Shown here: positions 30,726 to 42,340 of the stretch, piece after piece | Numbering within the stretch: position 1 is the stretch's first letter | Layout of the letters: each line of letters begins with the position of its first letter | Assembly (NCBI GenBank): GCA_039881045.1 | Contig: JAYWVB010000018.1 | Coordinates: forward strand, 558,001 to 622,000 | Length of the DNA stretch: 64,000 nt | From: Chaetomium olivaceum | Lineage: Eukaryota; Ascomycota; Sordariomycetes; Sordariales; Chaetomiaceae | Direction of reading: 5' to 3' | Notes under the pieces: generated by a model | The model's input: the letters and a program-made list of their open reading frames with translations, nothing else | Told to the model about the DNA's origin: nothing | Databases searched by the model: none | Translations under genes and position numbers: made by a program

Positions 30726-33118
30726 ATGGCGCCTCACCGTTTCGCGTATGAGAATGTACTCGACATTCAAGCGCCGCCCCAGCTAGTCGGTCTCTTTAGC
30801 TTCCTTACTGCGTTTATTTTTGCCCTGTGTACATTAGCGTATGCACGGATAAGGTCGCGGCGATGGCCAGGTGACAGGTCTGTTTTTCTTCCTTCCTCTC
30901 CGAGTCCGCCCCTAACTCGTGCTGCCGTCCCTAGTTCCCCGAGGACGACTGCTCCTGGTGACCATAGCCTGGAGAAGCCCCCGGTGAAAAACTTGGGCCA
31001 CCCATCTCATCCACTACCCCCAGCCCGACCCGCAGCCCCTCCCACGGCAGATGACGGCCTTGCCGACGTTCCCAGGGGCGCGTATCAGGAGAAGCTGTGG
31101 ACCGACGGTGACGCCGTCGCTTCCCGACGCCCATATGACAAGTCCAATAATGCCAACAGTCAGCCGGCCTCGAAGCAGCATCGCTCATTTCACGCCCTCC
31201 CGCCCGCCGAGGATGATGATACGACAGAGATTATCAAGCAGCCTGAGACGAGACCCATCTCCCAGGAGCAGTTATTGGCCGAGGCAAAGGGCATCTACGC
31301 TGACCTCGTGTTAGTGGAGAGAAAGTGCATCGAGGTGGACAACAATCAGAGCTCGCAAACCGACCCCGCCGACAAAATAAACCACGATCAATGGCAGGCC
31401 TTGATCGCCCTCCACCGGACCTTGCTTCACGAACACCACGACTTCTTTCTCACGTGTCAGCATCCCTCAGCAAGCCCGGCATTGAGAAGGTTGCCTGCCA
31501 AATACGCTATGCCAGCTCGGATGTGGAGGCACGGCATTCACAATTTTCTCGAGCTCCTGAGGCACAGGCTTCCGGGTAGCCTAGATCACATACTTACGTT
31601 CATCTACATTACCTACTCAATGATGGTCCTGCTTTACGAAACGGTTCCTGCTTTTGAGGATACGTGGATCGAGTGTTTGGGAGATCTCGCCCGCTACCGT
31701 ATGGCGATCGAGGATGACGATATTCGGGACCGCGAAGTTTGGACCGCTGTGAGCCGACATTGGTATTCCAAGGCCTCTGACAAGGCGCCGACGACAGGGC
31801 GACTTTATCACCACCTGGCCATCCTCGCCCGACCCAACGCGTTGCAGCAGCTTTACTACTACGCAAAATCACTGTGTGTGGAAATACCGTTCCTGTCTGC
31901 GCGCGAGAGCATCATGACTCTGTTGGAGCCCATCATGTCTCGTACCGGAAACCCCCAGCAAAACCGACTCTCCCCTTCTGAGCGCAACTTTGTGAAACTT
32001 CATGCCATCTTGTTCAGTGGTAAGCAGCTGGAGGACTGGGAGAGCACATTAGAGATGTTTCTCCGGATCCTTGACAACGATATTGGCCGCTCTACCCGCC
32101 GGTGGCTCGAACCCGGGTAAGTGGTGATCAAAATCGCTTAGCCGACTCAAAATAACGTTAACGATGTGTAAATAGTTACTATATCGCCATTGCGAACATC
32201 TGCGGTGTGACTGGCTATGGGGACGACAGCAACCCGATCGCCGCAGCCCTCAAGGCCTTCTCCCGCGCGAACTCCAAGGATACCGCCGAATCGCAAGACC
32301 AGCCTATACAAAGTGCCTCCGCCTCCGCCTCGGAAGCCCCGTCCTCCAACACGACCTCCGCCAAGTACACCGCCCCAGTCAATCAGCTACCCAAAGCCCT
32401 CCGTCTCTTCACAGGAACCTACGACATCGTCTGCCGCCGCTTCGGTGACCAGAACATCCTCCCCTTCCTGCACGTCTCTCTGGTGCTCGTCCACCACCTT
32501 ACCTTTTGTCCTGACGCCATGGCTTACGTGGCACCCCATTTCCCCTGGAAACTCACAGCTTTTATGCTGAATACGTTATTGAATGGTTCCGCCGCAGCTT
32601 CATCGTCAGCGACAAGCGTGTCATCTCCGGCTCTAGCTTCCATTTTGGAGGGAGGCCGCTTCCCTGGGAGCGAGGTCGGGAAGGAAGAGGCTGTGGAGGT
32701 GAAGGAAGATGAGGGTCTGGTAGATGCTACTAGTGTTGGTGCTGCTGCCCCCCCCGGTACTGGGCGACGGAGGAGGCTGCTGCCGGATGACTTTGCTATG
32801 CGAGGCTTCCCGTGGGTAGAGAAGTACTTCCCCTATGACTGGTTTGTCACAGAGAAAATGATCGACGACGACGACGAGAAATATTTTGAGCTTGCTAGTA
32901 TGCAGGAAGAGAGACGGGAGCGGGCCGTCTGGCTGGGATACCGCATCGCAGAGCGCGAAGGTGGCAAGTGGTTGCAATTCGACAAAGAGGCCAAGAGGTT
33001 CAGTGTGAACCCAACCTACGATGTCGAACTGGACCTCGAGGTTCCCGGTTGGATGCCCTCTACTCCTGGGGCGGGCGTGGATTATGGGGAACTCCCTGAC
33101 GCGGGGGCCGTTGCGTGA
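30726..33118 (+). CDS. Est1/SMG-like DNA/RNA-binding domain protein
   Basis: Exons 30726-32116 and 32176-33118 are joined by a 59-bp intron (GTAAGT...AATAG), giving 777 residues. Residues about 18-40 form a hydrophobic helix, unusual for this family and suggesting membrane anchoring. After a disordered region the protein shows the Est1-type helical signature: WQALIALHRTLLHEHHDFF, a block with MWRHGIHNFLELLRHRLPG, then RYRMAIEDDDIRDREVW, SRHWYSKASDKAPTTGRLYH and HLAILARPNALQQLYYYAKS. Such proteins are expanded in filamentous fungi; true Est1/SMG7 act in telomere maintenance or nonsense-mediated decay, which should not be assumed here. The C-terminal part contains acidic stretches. A diverged fragment of its 5' coding region recurs at 53618-53900. 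Confidence 0.75.
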
Positions 33119-34624
33119 GTCCGAGGGTTTGGGGAAGAGCGTTGATTTTGAGTATGTCGCGTGAAAAGGCTCAGGAGACGGTTCATCTGTTTGTTCCAGG
33201 ATAACCAACTTTCATACAACCAATTATATACTTAGTGGATACGGGCTGGCCCCGGGTTTTCTCACCCAGCATGCTACTGTCCAACTGTCCCAGCGACTGC
33301 AGCCACGGCAGTAACCCTAAGCGGCTTGCCACCTCCGTTAGCTGGAGATTGCTACTCGTCCTTGTATAATACGGCAACTAAGAGAACCCCATCACCATGT
33401 GACGAGTCGACGCCAGTGAGTATAAGCTGTTGGGGGAACAAGGAGTGGGAGAAAGGAGCTCGGTAGCCCCGCTCCGACGCTTCAACCTCGGGATTGGCCC
33501 CTCTGTTTGCCACGCCACTTTGTTACAAGCTGCAGGCGGGATGCTCATCAACCGGTCAAGCTCGACTCGCCCAGACAATGCTCCTGCAAGTGAGTTTCGA
33601 TGCCGGATCTGCACGACGGGCTGCCGATCGATTCTCCGCACGCCCTTCGACACATCTTCTGATGCGTCGCACATCCAAGTCATTGCTCTCCAGCCACTCT
33701 CCCACATGCCCAGGTGTGGTTGGGTGGGTGTGATCCAGACATGATAGGTTCGATCCCGTTGCTGCGATCTGCCGGGAGAGAACTGACTCGTCACGTGGGT
33801 AGGAAGGGTGTCAAATGCCTCAACTGCTGTCATCTTGTGGCTCCGCAGATGTACGCGACTCAACGCGGTTGTTCGGTGATAGGCCACGGGCGAGCGCAGC
33901 CCTGCGCCTTGCTTACCGCGTTCTGTAGGCTGCACCCGGCACTGAGACAAGGCGGCATCCAACCGGCTCAATGCCAAGGCGGGCTGCAGGGAAAGACGCA
34001 GGATGTCCTCACTGGCATCACCGCGGCTGAAGTGAGCACACTGAGCACAGGCGCGGTGTGCTCACCAACACCGTAAACACGGTGATGGAAATGGTACGAA
34101 GTACATTGGGACCTCAGCAGTATATCAGATACATAGACACTCGTTCTGGCCTCGAGTCCTTCAGTAAGCAATTCTGCATCACAGAGCTCGAAACACCCTC
34201 TACGATCATGAGAGACAAGTCTTGTTGTGAACCTCTGGGAACTCGCCTTAATAGAGCCGCAAATGCATTTCCTCACTAAAGCTGTTCATATAACACTTAA
34301 CGTTCTTGCTTTCTTGAACCCCACCAACCTCTCTGTTGCTTTGTTCCTTGATAGTTGTGGGCGTCGACCCAAACATTTGCCAGCCACCTCCCGAACGTGA
34401 GGGGTTTCACCTGGGTCATGCCGTAACGTTGGCTTGGCGAACATGGTAACGCCCGTCGGCTGTGTGCAACAGCCTCTGGAAGTAGTGCCACTGTGCCCAA
34501 TCCCCCCGTTGCTTGCAAGCTTCAGCCTGTGTTTTGACTTCCTGGTAGTGATGTTCAATAATAAAGATGGGAACTATGATACGTTAGTCCCTGAAGAGAA
34601 GGTGCGAGGAGAATGACAAAGCAA
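33119..34624. other. Gap with repeat traces and an inverted repeat
   Basis: No gene supported. At 33853-33945 there is a diverged copy of the left flank of the 15-bp minisatellite loci, without the array. At 34032-34065, GTGAGCACAC and GTGTGCTCAC form a perfect 10-bp stem around a 14-nt loop. Confidence 0.5.
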
Positions 34625-35373
34625 CTAGCGCGGAAGCATCCGAGCATGCGTCTTGAAATCGCCTTGCATTATGAACTCCTTGGGCCACGTATCAATGCCG
34701 AGCTCGATAGCCGCCGTGATGAACTCGGCCACGTCACAGAGGTTATGGAGATCCAGACGGGCCTTCCGCTGGGGTTGGTCGGGATAATCTCTGCTCTTGC
34801 TTCATGGATGTCGACCAGGTAGTCATCGGGGCCTTGTATTCCGCAGCCGGTCCCGATTCCGTACGTCTGTAGACCTCCAGGACTGAACCGCTCCATGAAG
34901 AGACCACAGGAGAAGACGGTATAGCGTAGCTTGTACGACTTGGACTGGGACCAATGCTCTAGGAGCTGGAGAGCTGACTGTGAGCCGCGGTCAAGTGGAT
35001 CGTTTGTTGGCCGATTGCTGAGATCGCCCTCAAACTCGGACGAGACAAAGGCCCTTATACTAGCCAGCCGTGCGGCATCAATGAGGTTGAGCTGTTCGTT
35101 GCCGGCAATAGTTGAGATGACGAGATCCACCCCTTGGAGGGTATACTGCAAGTCCCTGAGATTGTCGTAATCCACGACAGCGATTTGACAACCGGGACAG
35201 TACTTCTCAACTTTAGAGGACGGCTGTAGCCCATGTCAGAAGCCTGCGAGAACGAGAGGCGGAGTAGGGTAAACAAACCCTGCGAGTTAGAAAGAGTAGA
35301 GAATTTGCCGTTGGCTGATCTGCCGTCCTAGGGTTTGGGCAAAACCGCCAGCACCCGCAATGGCAATCCTCAT
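34625..35373 (-). pseudogene. NmrA-like NAD(P)-binding protein, disrupted
   Basis: The minus strand starts MRIAIAGAGGFAQTLGRQIS, a Rossmann GxGGF motif, then loses the frame. It resumes as VVDYDNLRDLQYTLQGVDLV, then ISTIAGNEQLNLIDAARLAS and FVSSEFEGD, as in NmrA/isoflavone-reductase relatives. Near 34738 another single-base shift separates WISIT from DVAEFITAAIELG, and the frame ends early at MLPR. With at least two disruptions this is probably not functional, unless the shifts are sequence errors. Confidence 0.65.
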
Positions 35374-35739
35374 AGTGGGCCCGGTTGATTCTCTGCAATC
35401 CGGGAGCTGAGGTGATGGAGGTTACTGATCCTGGGGATGTCTGTCTGCCTTATAGAAACTCAAAAATAAGCGCGCCGTCGAAGCTCCTAAGTGGTATTCC
35501 TATCCACGCGCCACCTTTTTAGCATAAAACACTATAATTGGAATTACTAACCATCAAATGTGCTATTATCTCTACGTGAGATACCGGGCTGACTCTAGTG
35601 GCGGATAGGCTAGCGTGGAGAACGACTCTCTCGGAATTATGTAGCAAGACCGCCAAATTTACTGAATGAGAGCCCCCCAAAAGCCCCTATGCTACACAAG
35701 TGAGAGCCACTCCCAACTTGGGCTTAAAATTCAAACTCG
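35374..35739. other. AT-richer gap, nothing recognised
   Basis: Short intergenic stretch upstream of the NmrA-like remnant; no coding or structural signal seen. Confidence 0.4.
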
Positions 35740-35900
35740 GCCGCGATTTCCCTCAGTAGCAGGGCCTTGATCTGCGAAACGCTCGCGCATGCGGATAAGC
35801 TGTATCGCAAACCATCATTTTCCCGCATAGAATCGAAGATACGGATGGCCCTAGAAATTCTCTGAGCAATCTTGTTCTAATCTGACGAAGTGCAGATAGC
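35740..35900 (-). pseudogene. Fragment paralogous to the membrane-protein gene at 38117-39085
   Basis: On the minus strand it reads AIRIFDSMRENDGLRYSLSA and ACASVSQIKALLLREI. This matches AIRIFDAIRKNGGLRYNLTT and ACASVWQIRSLPVTEI at the C-terminus of the 38117-39085 gene. The DNA also matches (GCGCATGCGG, TTGTATCGCAAACC). The membrane segments are missing. Confidence 0.65.
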
Positions 35901-35968
35901 GAATAGAATTTTATTTCGCCTGGAGGCACTGAGCCAATTCGTGCTCGCCATCCCAACGGGAACCTATA

Positions 35969-36003
35969 TCACGTGACCTTTGTTTACTTACCCCTGAACC
36001 CTT
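35969..36003 (-). repeat. Dispersed motif, copy 3
   Basis: ATCACGTGACCTTTGTTTACTTACCCCTGAACCCTT is nearly the same as 11180-11215 and the reverse complement of 14413-14447. Confidence 0.55.
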
Positions 36004-36085
36004 CTCCACGCGGTCGGTCTGTTGCGGGGTTCCACATGACATCTTTCTCAGCCAAAGGGAGCGTATCTGGTTCGAATGGCGTCGC

Positions 36086-37696
36086 TTAACTCTGGCTGCA
36101 GGAAGGGTTATCCCGTAGTCGGAAGGTGTTGTGCGCATCGCCATCCTCGCGGCTTCTCCAGGACGTCTGTGGCGCTGTTAGAATTCAATAATCATGTTAT
36201 ACAGATAGAGAACATGCAAAGGAGGGTCTATTACCTCTTTCAGAGTGAAAAGCGCATGTAGCTTGATCAGGCCATGCAAGTAGCCAAAAATGATCGACAC
36301 CGGCAGGAACACGAGGTCACGCGGATTCCGGCGGAAGAGGCCAACCAGTTTCACTACTTTGGTAAAACCAAACATGAACGTGGCCTCCGCTCCCAGCAGA
36401 GCGTACCGATTTCTGGGCTCCCAGTTCTCCGTACCCCACCAGCACGAGAACAGCAAGAGCGGGTCGATCAGGAAGGCCAAAGAAGTGAAGGTGGCAATGT
36501 GTAGTGCATATGTGCACCACGGCTGCTGGCTGGATTGGTTTTTGCTTGTTAGCAAAAGAAGAGCTCCTAGTTTGTGCGACAATGGAAGGAACGTACGTGA
36601 TCACGTATCTCTCGTGCACCAGACTAGTCCAGTTGCTCCTCCAGTTGCTCCTAGCCCATCGAGAGCACTGGTAGAGGAACTTTATGCTGTTCTCAAGCGT
36701 CGTCTCGATCTCGCATTCAGCTTCGTACTGTATCCATGTCTTCCATCCACGAGCCACCAGCCACCGAGTAACAAAGTTGTCGTCGTCGGTGTTGAGGATG
36801 AACCTTCCCCATTTCTCGTACTTGAAGTTCCCCAAAAACTCGTGACTCTTGAGGATCTCGGTACGGTAGGCGCCAGTGCGCCCAGACATGCAAGATGTCC
36901 CGCCGTCGATGTTGTGCGTTGCCGAGATCTCAAAGTTCCGCCGCTCTATGTAGGCGGCGCCGAGCCAGTTGAAGATTCGAGTCGTGATATCTCCGTCGAC
37001 GAGGCGCTTCACCCTTTGGCACGTCCCGACACCGCCCATATTGTTCTCTTCAAAAGGCGCCAGAAGCCACGGCATTAAGGTAGATGGCCACTCGACATCG
37101 TCGTCCGCCATGACAGTGATGGCCGTGGTGACATGGTCGTCCTCAAACGCCTTGCAGACCTGCAGTCGTTTGTTTGCCTTGTCCACGTGTAGCACTGCAA
37201 TTTCCGTGGAGCCCGGATTTTGTAACGTCTCAGCCACGCGACGTAGCGCCTCATGCTTGCTCCACGGGGTCACGAGCACCAGCTTGGCTGGCCGGCAGGC
37301 CAAGATGCTCTCGAGCTTGGGGTCGCAGCTCCGCGGGGCGCTTGTGTATGGTAGGGATGACCACTGTGACGTCGGCTGGCGCGTACCTTGGATTTCCCCA
37401 GTTCGGTACTTTGGACTTGTATTTCCAATGGCTGGCGCAGTGGACAAGCAGCCGTAAATAGCGGTGAATCCTAGTAGCGTTTGTTAGCCACCAAATCGAA
37501 AGCCCGGGGCCGGTACGCACACGCAGCAAAGAAGCACCCTAGTCCGGAAAAAAGAACCATACCAGAGAATTGCGTGAGTAAATGCCCAGAACTTCGTCGA
37601 CCAGAGGAATTCCGGTCTGGGAAGTACAATGGATACACCAATCGCAACAGAAGCCATGGTAACACAAATCGTGAGTGTGAGCCCCTGTTGAGTCAT
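36086..37696 (-). CDS. Family 2 glycosyltransferase (polysaccharide synthase-like), one apparent frameshift
   Basis: Minus-strand exons: 37696-37563, 37470-36597, 36529 to about 36200, and about 36166-36086. The first intron (92 bp) has a GGCTAAC branch. An N-terminal membrane helix and HRYLRLLVHC precede VTVVIPTI. The GT-A core has MADDDVEWPSTLMPWLL, NIDGGTSCMSGRTGAYRTEI, NTDDDNFVTRWL and the QCSRWARSNW (Q/R)xxRW motif. C-terminal membrane helices include SLAFLIDPLLLFSCWW and VFLPVSIIFGYLHGLIKL. The layout fits fungal hyaluronan-synthase/Cps1-like enzymes that make a cell-surface polysaccharide. In a GGGG run at 37319-37322 one extra base breaks the frame between ELRP and LESILACRPAK; removing it restores the phase of the whole exon. 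This is either an assembly error or a recent inactivating indel. Confidence 0.8.
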
Positions 37697-38116
37697 GAGA
37701 ATGTCAACTTTATGGAATGAAGGCCGCAGAGTGAGAGACAGGAGGCGGTAAATAAGGCAACCGCACTTGGCCGGCCCCAGTTCGCAGTTCGCCCGTGTCC
37801 GACGCGGGCCGAGGTGCGGGGCGCGGCATCCTCAACCCCCCTTTTCTTCAGAACGCCGTGTAGCCACGTACGTGGGGGCTAGATCCGATGCCAAATTACT
37901 GGCCCGATAGTTCAGCCGTATGGAGATGCCGCCACTTGTCGTTATGGGGGGGTGGAAGGCTAAGGTGTGTTTGTGGATAGCAAGGACGAGCAAGTGTGGA
38001 AAATGGCTCTTTCAAAAGTTTCTAACGAGATTTGTCTACCCAAATAAAAACCTAAAAGCCTTCTCAGTCGTTTCAGGCTACGTAGCGTAGGGGCCACTCC
38101 CAGCTGGTTTCACCAT
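37697..38116. other. Intergenic region upstream of the glycosyltransferase
   Basis: Presumed promoter of the minus-strand glycosyltransferase and 3' flank of the next minus-strand gene. Nothing else seen. Confidence 0.4.
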
Positions 38117-39085
38117 CTACTGTCCCAAAACACGTCCTCCCATATAGGATTCCTTCGAGACTGAACCTCGAATTTCTGTCACTGGCAGGGACCTGATCTG
38201 CCAAACGCTTGCGCATGCGGTGGTTAAGTTGTATCGCAAACCGCCATTTTTGCGTATGGCGTCGAAGATGCGAATGGCCTTGGGAAAACTCTGAGCAATC
38301 TTGTCACATGTCTCGTCGACAGAACGTATCTGGTGAGCAAGTCGGAGACAAAGAGGGACATTTCCGGCTTTCCAGCCGAGGAGGAGTAAGAAGGCGACCC
38401 CAGCAAGCAGTATCAACTTCCAGGCGACCCGGAGTCCGTCCCTTGTTTTTACCGCCGCCGTGTATCGGTCTCTAGCCCCCTGCTGCGCCTCCAGTAGGTT
38501 GCTTTCACTTCACCAGTTAGTTTAGGTCACGGAATGGAGTGAAGAATCTTACAAAGTATCATCCCTCTCTGCTCTTCGGTGCTGTATCACTTGAGCCGAT
38601 GGCGCCAAGAAGATAACGGTCACCCCGGCGGTGGTCACCAGATATACAATCGCAGGTAGTATGAACCGTAAGCCCAGTTGCTCCGAGGCAAGGCGCATAG
38701 TGCTAAAGATGGAGAGAAATCTCAAGAGTGCCTTGGCCAATGCATTGAGGGCCTCCGACTTTCGAATCGCCATTCTCTCCCACTTCTCGGGTTGGCAGCC
38801 TATAGCGATAGAACCGGCGTACTCAACGACATGTCCTAATGAAGGCCACAACATGTCCATGACGAAGTCAGCCACTAATAGCATGCATAGCTGTAGCGTA
38901 GGAATGTCGACGTCGACGGGGAGAAATTCTTTCAGGAGAAAAAGGTTAGGACTAAAAGAGAAGAGATTGCAAAGCAGGAAAAGCAAGAGAAGGAAGCCAT
39001 AGGGAACAGTAAACCATCTCGACGGTAGAGACGGAGGCGGCCGAGGCGTGCTCTGTAGTGGAGTTGTTTCTGTATACCGCGACAT
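38117..39085 (-). CDS. Predicted membrane protein of unknown function, 305 residues
   Basis: Exons 39085-38553 and 38501-38117 are joined by a 51-bp intron (GTAAGA...GAAAG) with correct phase. The predicted start is the ATG at 39085; an earlier start is possible. Hydrophobic helices are FLLLLFLLCNLFSF (about 33-46), LCMLLVADFVMDML, FILPAIVYLVTTAGVTVIFL and LILLAGVAFLLLLGW. The C-terminal soluble part contains AIRIFDAIRKNGGLRYNLTT. A truncated paralogue lies at 35740-35900. I do not recognise the family. Confidence 0.7.
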
Positions 39086-39380
39086 CGGGGAGAAAATCGC
39101 GTTCGAGGGTGTAAAAGTACGCACCGGCAACAGGCGGGGGGCTCATTCATATAAATGGACCGCACTCGGTCGATCTGCGGGGTGTCGGCCGACGCACGGA
39201 GTATGAAACTGCCGCACCAGCACGTCGAATGGGTCACGGAAAATCCAGGCGGGCGTTCGGTTTGCACCAGTTCACTGAGAGGATCATCCGAGACTCTGGT
39301 TCAACTTCTTCTCTGTCTGATCTCCTCAACGCTAGAGCCGGTTATGGAAGGAGGAACGGTTCGCAGCAGCTGCGCACGCT

Positions 39381-39690
39381 GCCGCATGATCATGGGAAAA
39401 GTAAAAGGTGGTTTTCCTTCGGAAAGTCATTTGAATTGCCATGATTGCTTCTATACAGGGACAAATTCGGTTGCGAGAGCAAAATGTGGAACCGGCGTAA
39501 TCGCGAGTCACACGGCGTGCCCGGCTCTTGGACCGTCACCGATCTGCAGTCCCCACACTTCCCCACTAATTGCGGCCGCGCCCGTCACACCAGCCGGCTG
39601 CAAGCCACCTCCCGACCCCGTGCCATCGCCTCGCCGGACTTCCCCCCCATCCAGAATGTCCGGCCGCGTCTACAATGTTGCCACTGGATG
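39381..39690 (+). repeat. Copy of the repeat at 1733-2076 (opposite orientation)
   Basis: See 1733-2076 for matching landmarks. Sequence on either side differs between the copies, so these ends approximate the repeat boundary. Confidence 0.65.
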
Positions 39691-40575
39691 AAGTGGCCTT
39701 TGACGTAAGGAAACTTCCCGTTGGCATCTTTTGGGAATCTAGATCCTAGGCTAGGGCGGCCCAGCAGCCGAAGCGCAGCCGCGGGTCTGATGTCTCTACC
39801 GCTAGCGCCATCCTCTGCTGTGGGGTAGCGCTGTGCATCGACTCTGCCTTCTCTGTGTTTCCCGCCGGCATTGGGGAGCCCAAGGAGTCGAAGTCGTTTG
39901 TGTCCATACCCGGCCCACTGAACCCCAGCCAGAGGGTTGAAATCGTTCTGCCGCGGCGCAAGGCTTCATTCGAGTGGATGTAAATTCTATCGAAATCAGG
40001 TCCGACGCCGCGTGCAGCTGCTCAATCAGGCCCAGCCTGTGGCGGCATATCCTCGTGCATCCGCTCTGGAAAAGCCAGTCCATCATCTTCATCTTGAAGT
40101 GATGCATAAAGTCGTTCCCAGTCGATACCCTCGACATCAACGGCTGTACCGGTGGCCACCCCGCCAGGGAGCGTGGGAGTAACACTACTCCCTACTGTCA
40201 TCCATTTTGGTAAGCATCAGCCATGGAAGAGCAAGATAGAGCCAGTTGACATACCGGGCGTGACTTCCAGCGGCAAGGCGCGGCTTGCCGGGGATAAGGG
40301 GAGGGAGTGCTGTTCGATCATGGCGGGCGGTTGCACGCTGACACTGTGAGGGAGGCTGGTGTAACGCCCGGCTCTGTCGCCTATCGGAATCATCAGTCTA
40401 CGCTGTGCGGCCCTGGTGACATTTTCCCAACCTGTAACCCATGTCGGGAATGGGGTCGGACACTGACCAGGCCCCGCCCAGCCCACGATGACGGTACTAG
40501 GGCCCGTCCAGCTACCAGAATGCAAACTATAATCAGATTAACCCGAATTCACCAATACCGCCATAGATTGGGGCC
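39691..40575. other. Gap with no supported gene
   Basis: No recognised domain or convincing exon chain on either strand. Short open frames only. Confidence 0.4.
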
Positions 40576-41274
40576 TCACTCATGGTCACTGGGCGGGGCA
40601 ACCGCAACCTGGGCGGGACCACTCTGCGGAGTGTACGACGTATCTTTCTCGGACCCAGCAACTAGGCCATCTCGGCATCCGTAGATAACTTGAAAGTCAT
40701 TCCCTTCGGTCGCTCCCGAGCGTTGCGTGTGTACCGAGGGCTCAGAAAAGGGTGATGGTGAGCTCTTATATCCTGTGAAGTCTTCTCCCAAGGGGTTCTG
40801 TTTTGTTAAGCACCAAGAACCTTGGCCGCATCTCTGTTTTCTTTGGCGGCAACTTGTACACGATTTTCGAATGCGTGGATTTCCGCCGCTGTGCATGCTC
40901 TTTTGGTGTTTGCGGAGATCGTTCGCTCTCAAGAACTTGCGGTCGTTGCATTCATGGTCCCAGCACTGCAAGGGAGGCGCGGTATCAAATGAGCTAAACA
41001 GGCCACCTTCCACGACCGCATTGACGATATTGTACGGTTTGGGTTTTGGGGGTGGAAACTACGAATCTCTTCCCATTAGCATTTGCTCGATACTCGTGAG
41101 TCTGGAAGGTAAGAGGCCGACATTGGAACAAACAACGATAAGGCGAACAGTATAACCCACAAATGATTGATAGCGACACTTGTGGAAAAGCATTGAGCAT
41201 CTCCGACAACAGGGCCGGGCTTTTTCACATTTTACCTTGCTTTCCTGACAAGGGATACATGTCTGCTGCACCAT
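40576..41274 (-). CDS. Small regulator with Zn2Cys6 and C2H2 motifs
   Basis: Exons 41274-41161 and 41058-40576 on the minus strand are joined by a 102-bp intron (GTGGGT...GCTAAT...TCGTAG) in phase 0, giving 198 residues. Exon 1 holds a complete fungal zinc cluster, CIPCQESKVKC followed by CRRCSMLFHKC, at about residues 6-32. Exon 2 carries a C2H2 finger (LQCWDHECNDRKFLRANDLR, then KHQKSMH). Right after it is a second half-cluster-like SCTSCRQRKQRC. The tail is Ser/Pro-rich. Two different zinc DNA-binding folds in one short protein is unusual. The intron is essential to the claim; without it these would be two fragments. Confidence 0.6.
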
Positions 41275-41429
41275 GTTTGAGGGAGATTGTCTAAGCGTAA
41301 AGCAGAAAGGATGGACTGCAGCGACAAGCTGGAAAACAAGAACAGAAAGATAGAGATCATCAAAAAGGATGGGTGTTTGGGCCGTTTTAAGAATGGGTGA
41401 CGTCCGCAGTGTGGTGATTGCCGAGAAGA

Positions 41430-42340
41430 GATTTAGATGAACTTGTTAGCTCAAAGACATCCAGAATTGCCTGGGGCTGAAGTATATTGTGAAATTAGGT
41501 AGATTAAGATTGTCTTATACCCAACTTGCCGTGCCCACTCCGCATTCCTGTCTATGTACCACGCGGGCCGGGAACGAGATGCTCTAGGCGCTCTCTGCAG
41601 ATTGATTGTTGAGCGAATACTGCCTGTGCCGCCGCCGCTCGTACCACCACTTCCAAAGTTCAACCTCGAAACTAACAGCCATACAAATTAAACATTGGAC
41701 CAGAAGCAGAGATTCCCAACCACGTATAGCGCCCACAGTCAGTAATAGGAGTGCAAGGAGATTGGACGCAATCCACGAAACAGCTCGGCAAAGGAATCGT
41801 TTCCCCGCCGAGGCATACCCCGCCGAGGCATACCTCAGCAATCGAAAATATCAACAGAGAGGAGGGATACCCCTTCCCATGCAACGAATAATCTCGGCGC
41901 ATACGGGAGGACATCCGCCGTCGCCCTTGCCCACCAAAAGAGAACCGCAAAAATGGTCCCACAAACGAGGCAGAAAAGGCAGCGACAAAGCTTAGTCGCA
42001 TCCGGCCGCTTCCAGGAGGCGTGCTGATTTGCATCCGGCGGCTGATAGAAGGCGTAAAGGAACTGGAGGAGTAAAGGAATGGCAAATGCAGCAGCCGCCA
42101 GGGCCACTTGGGTGTCAGTAATGTCGTCCTGCATCTGGAAAACGAGTGGCAGAGTGCATAGGACTCCGAGGCAAAGCAGGCGAGACAAACAAGGCAACCA
42201 TTGTGGCTGGCAGAGGGCTGCAGTCGCATACAGGGAATGCAGATGTACATGTACCCAACTGGGTGGTGAATTGCTTGGTCCTCGGATAGCTCTGTCCCGG
42301 GGGGGAGCGCGGGATGATTTAGCGGATCCAGTCTTTCAAA
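41430..42340 (-). pseudogene. Membrane-protein family, longest copy (copy B), frame disrupted
   Basis: The minus strand from about 42197 encodes hydrophobic helices (ALAAAAFAIPLLLQFLYAF; CRCLFCLVCGTIFAVLFWW), then LPYAPRLFVAWEGVSLL and a stop. About 60 bases later, in another frame, come ASNLLALLLLTVGAIRGWES, QCLICMAV and ELWKWW. Between the frames lies a tandem duplication, CCCCGCCGAGGCATA twice at about 41804-41833, which may have caused the break or may sit in an intron. This copy shows the order of the whole unit; copies at 1-355, 11460-11870, 24125-24345, 53983-54080, 57500-57965 and 62347-62896 are parts of it. Confidence 0.6.

Noticed and set aside
14413..36003. A 21.6-kb giant transposon (Starship-like) bounded by inverted CAGGGG motifs
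   Set aside because: No tyrosine-recombinase captain gene, no matching target duplication and typical unrelated genes inside; kept only as a weak hypothesis.
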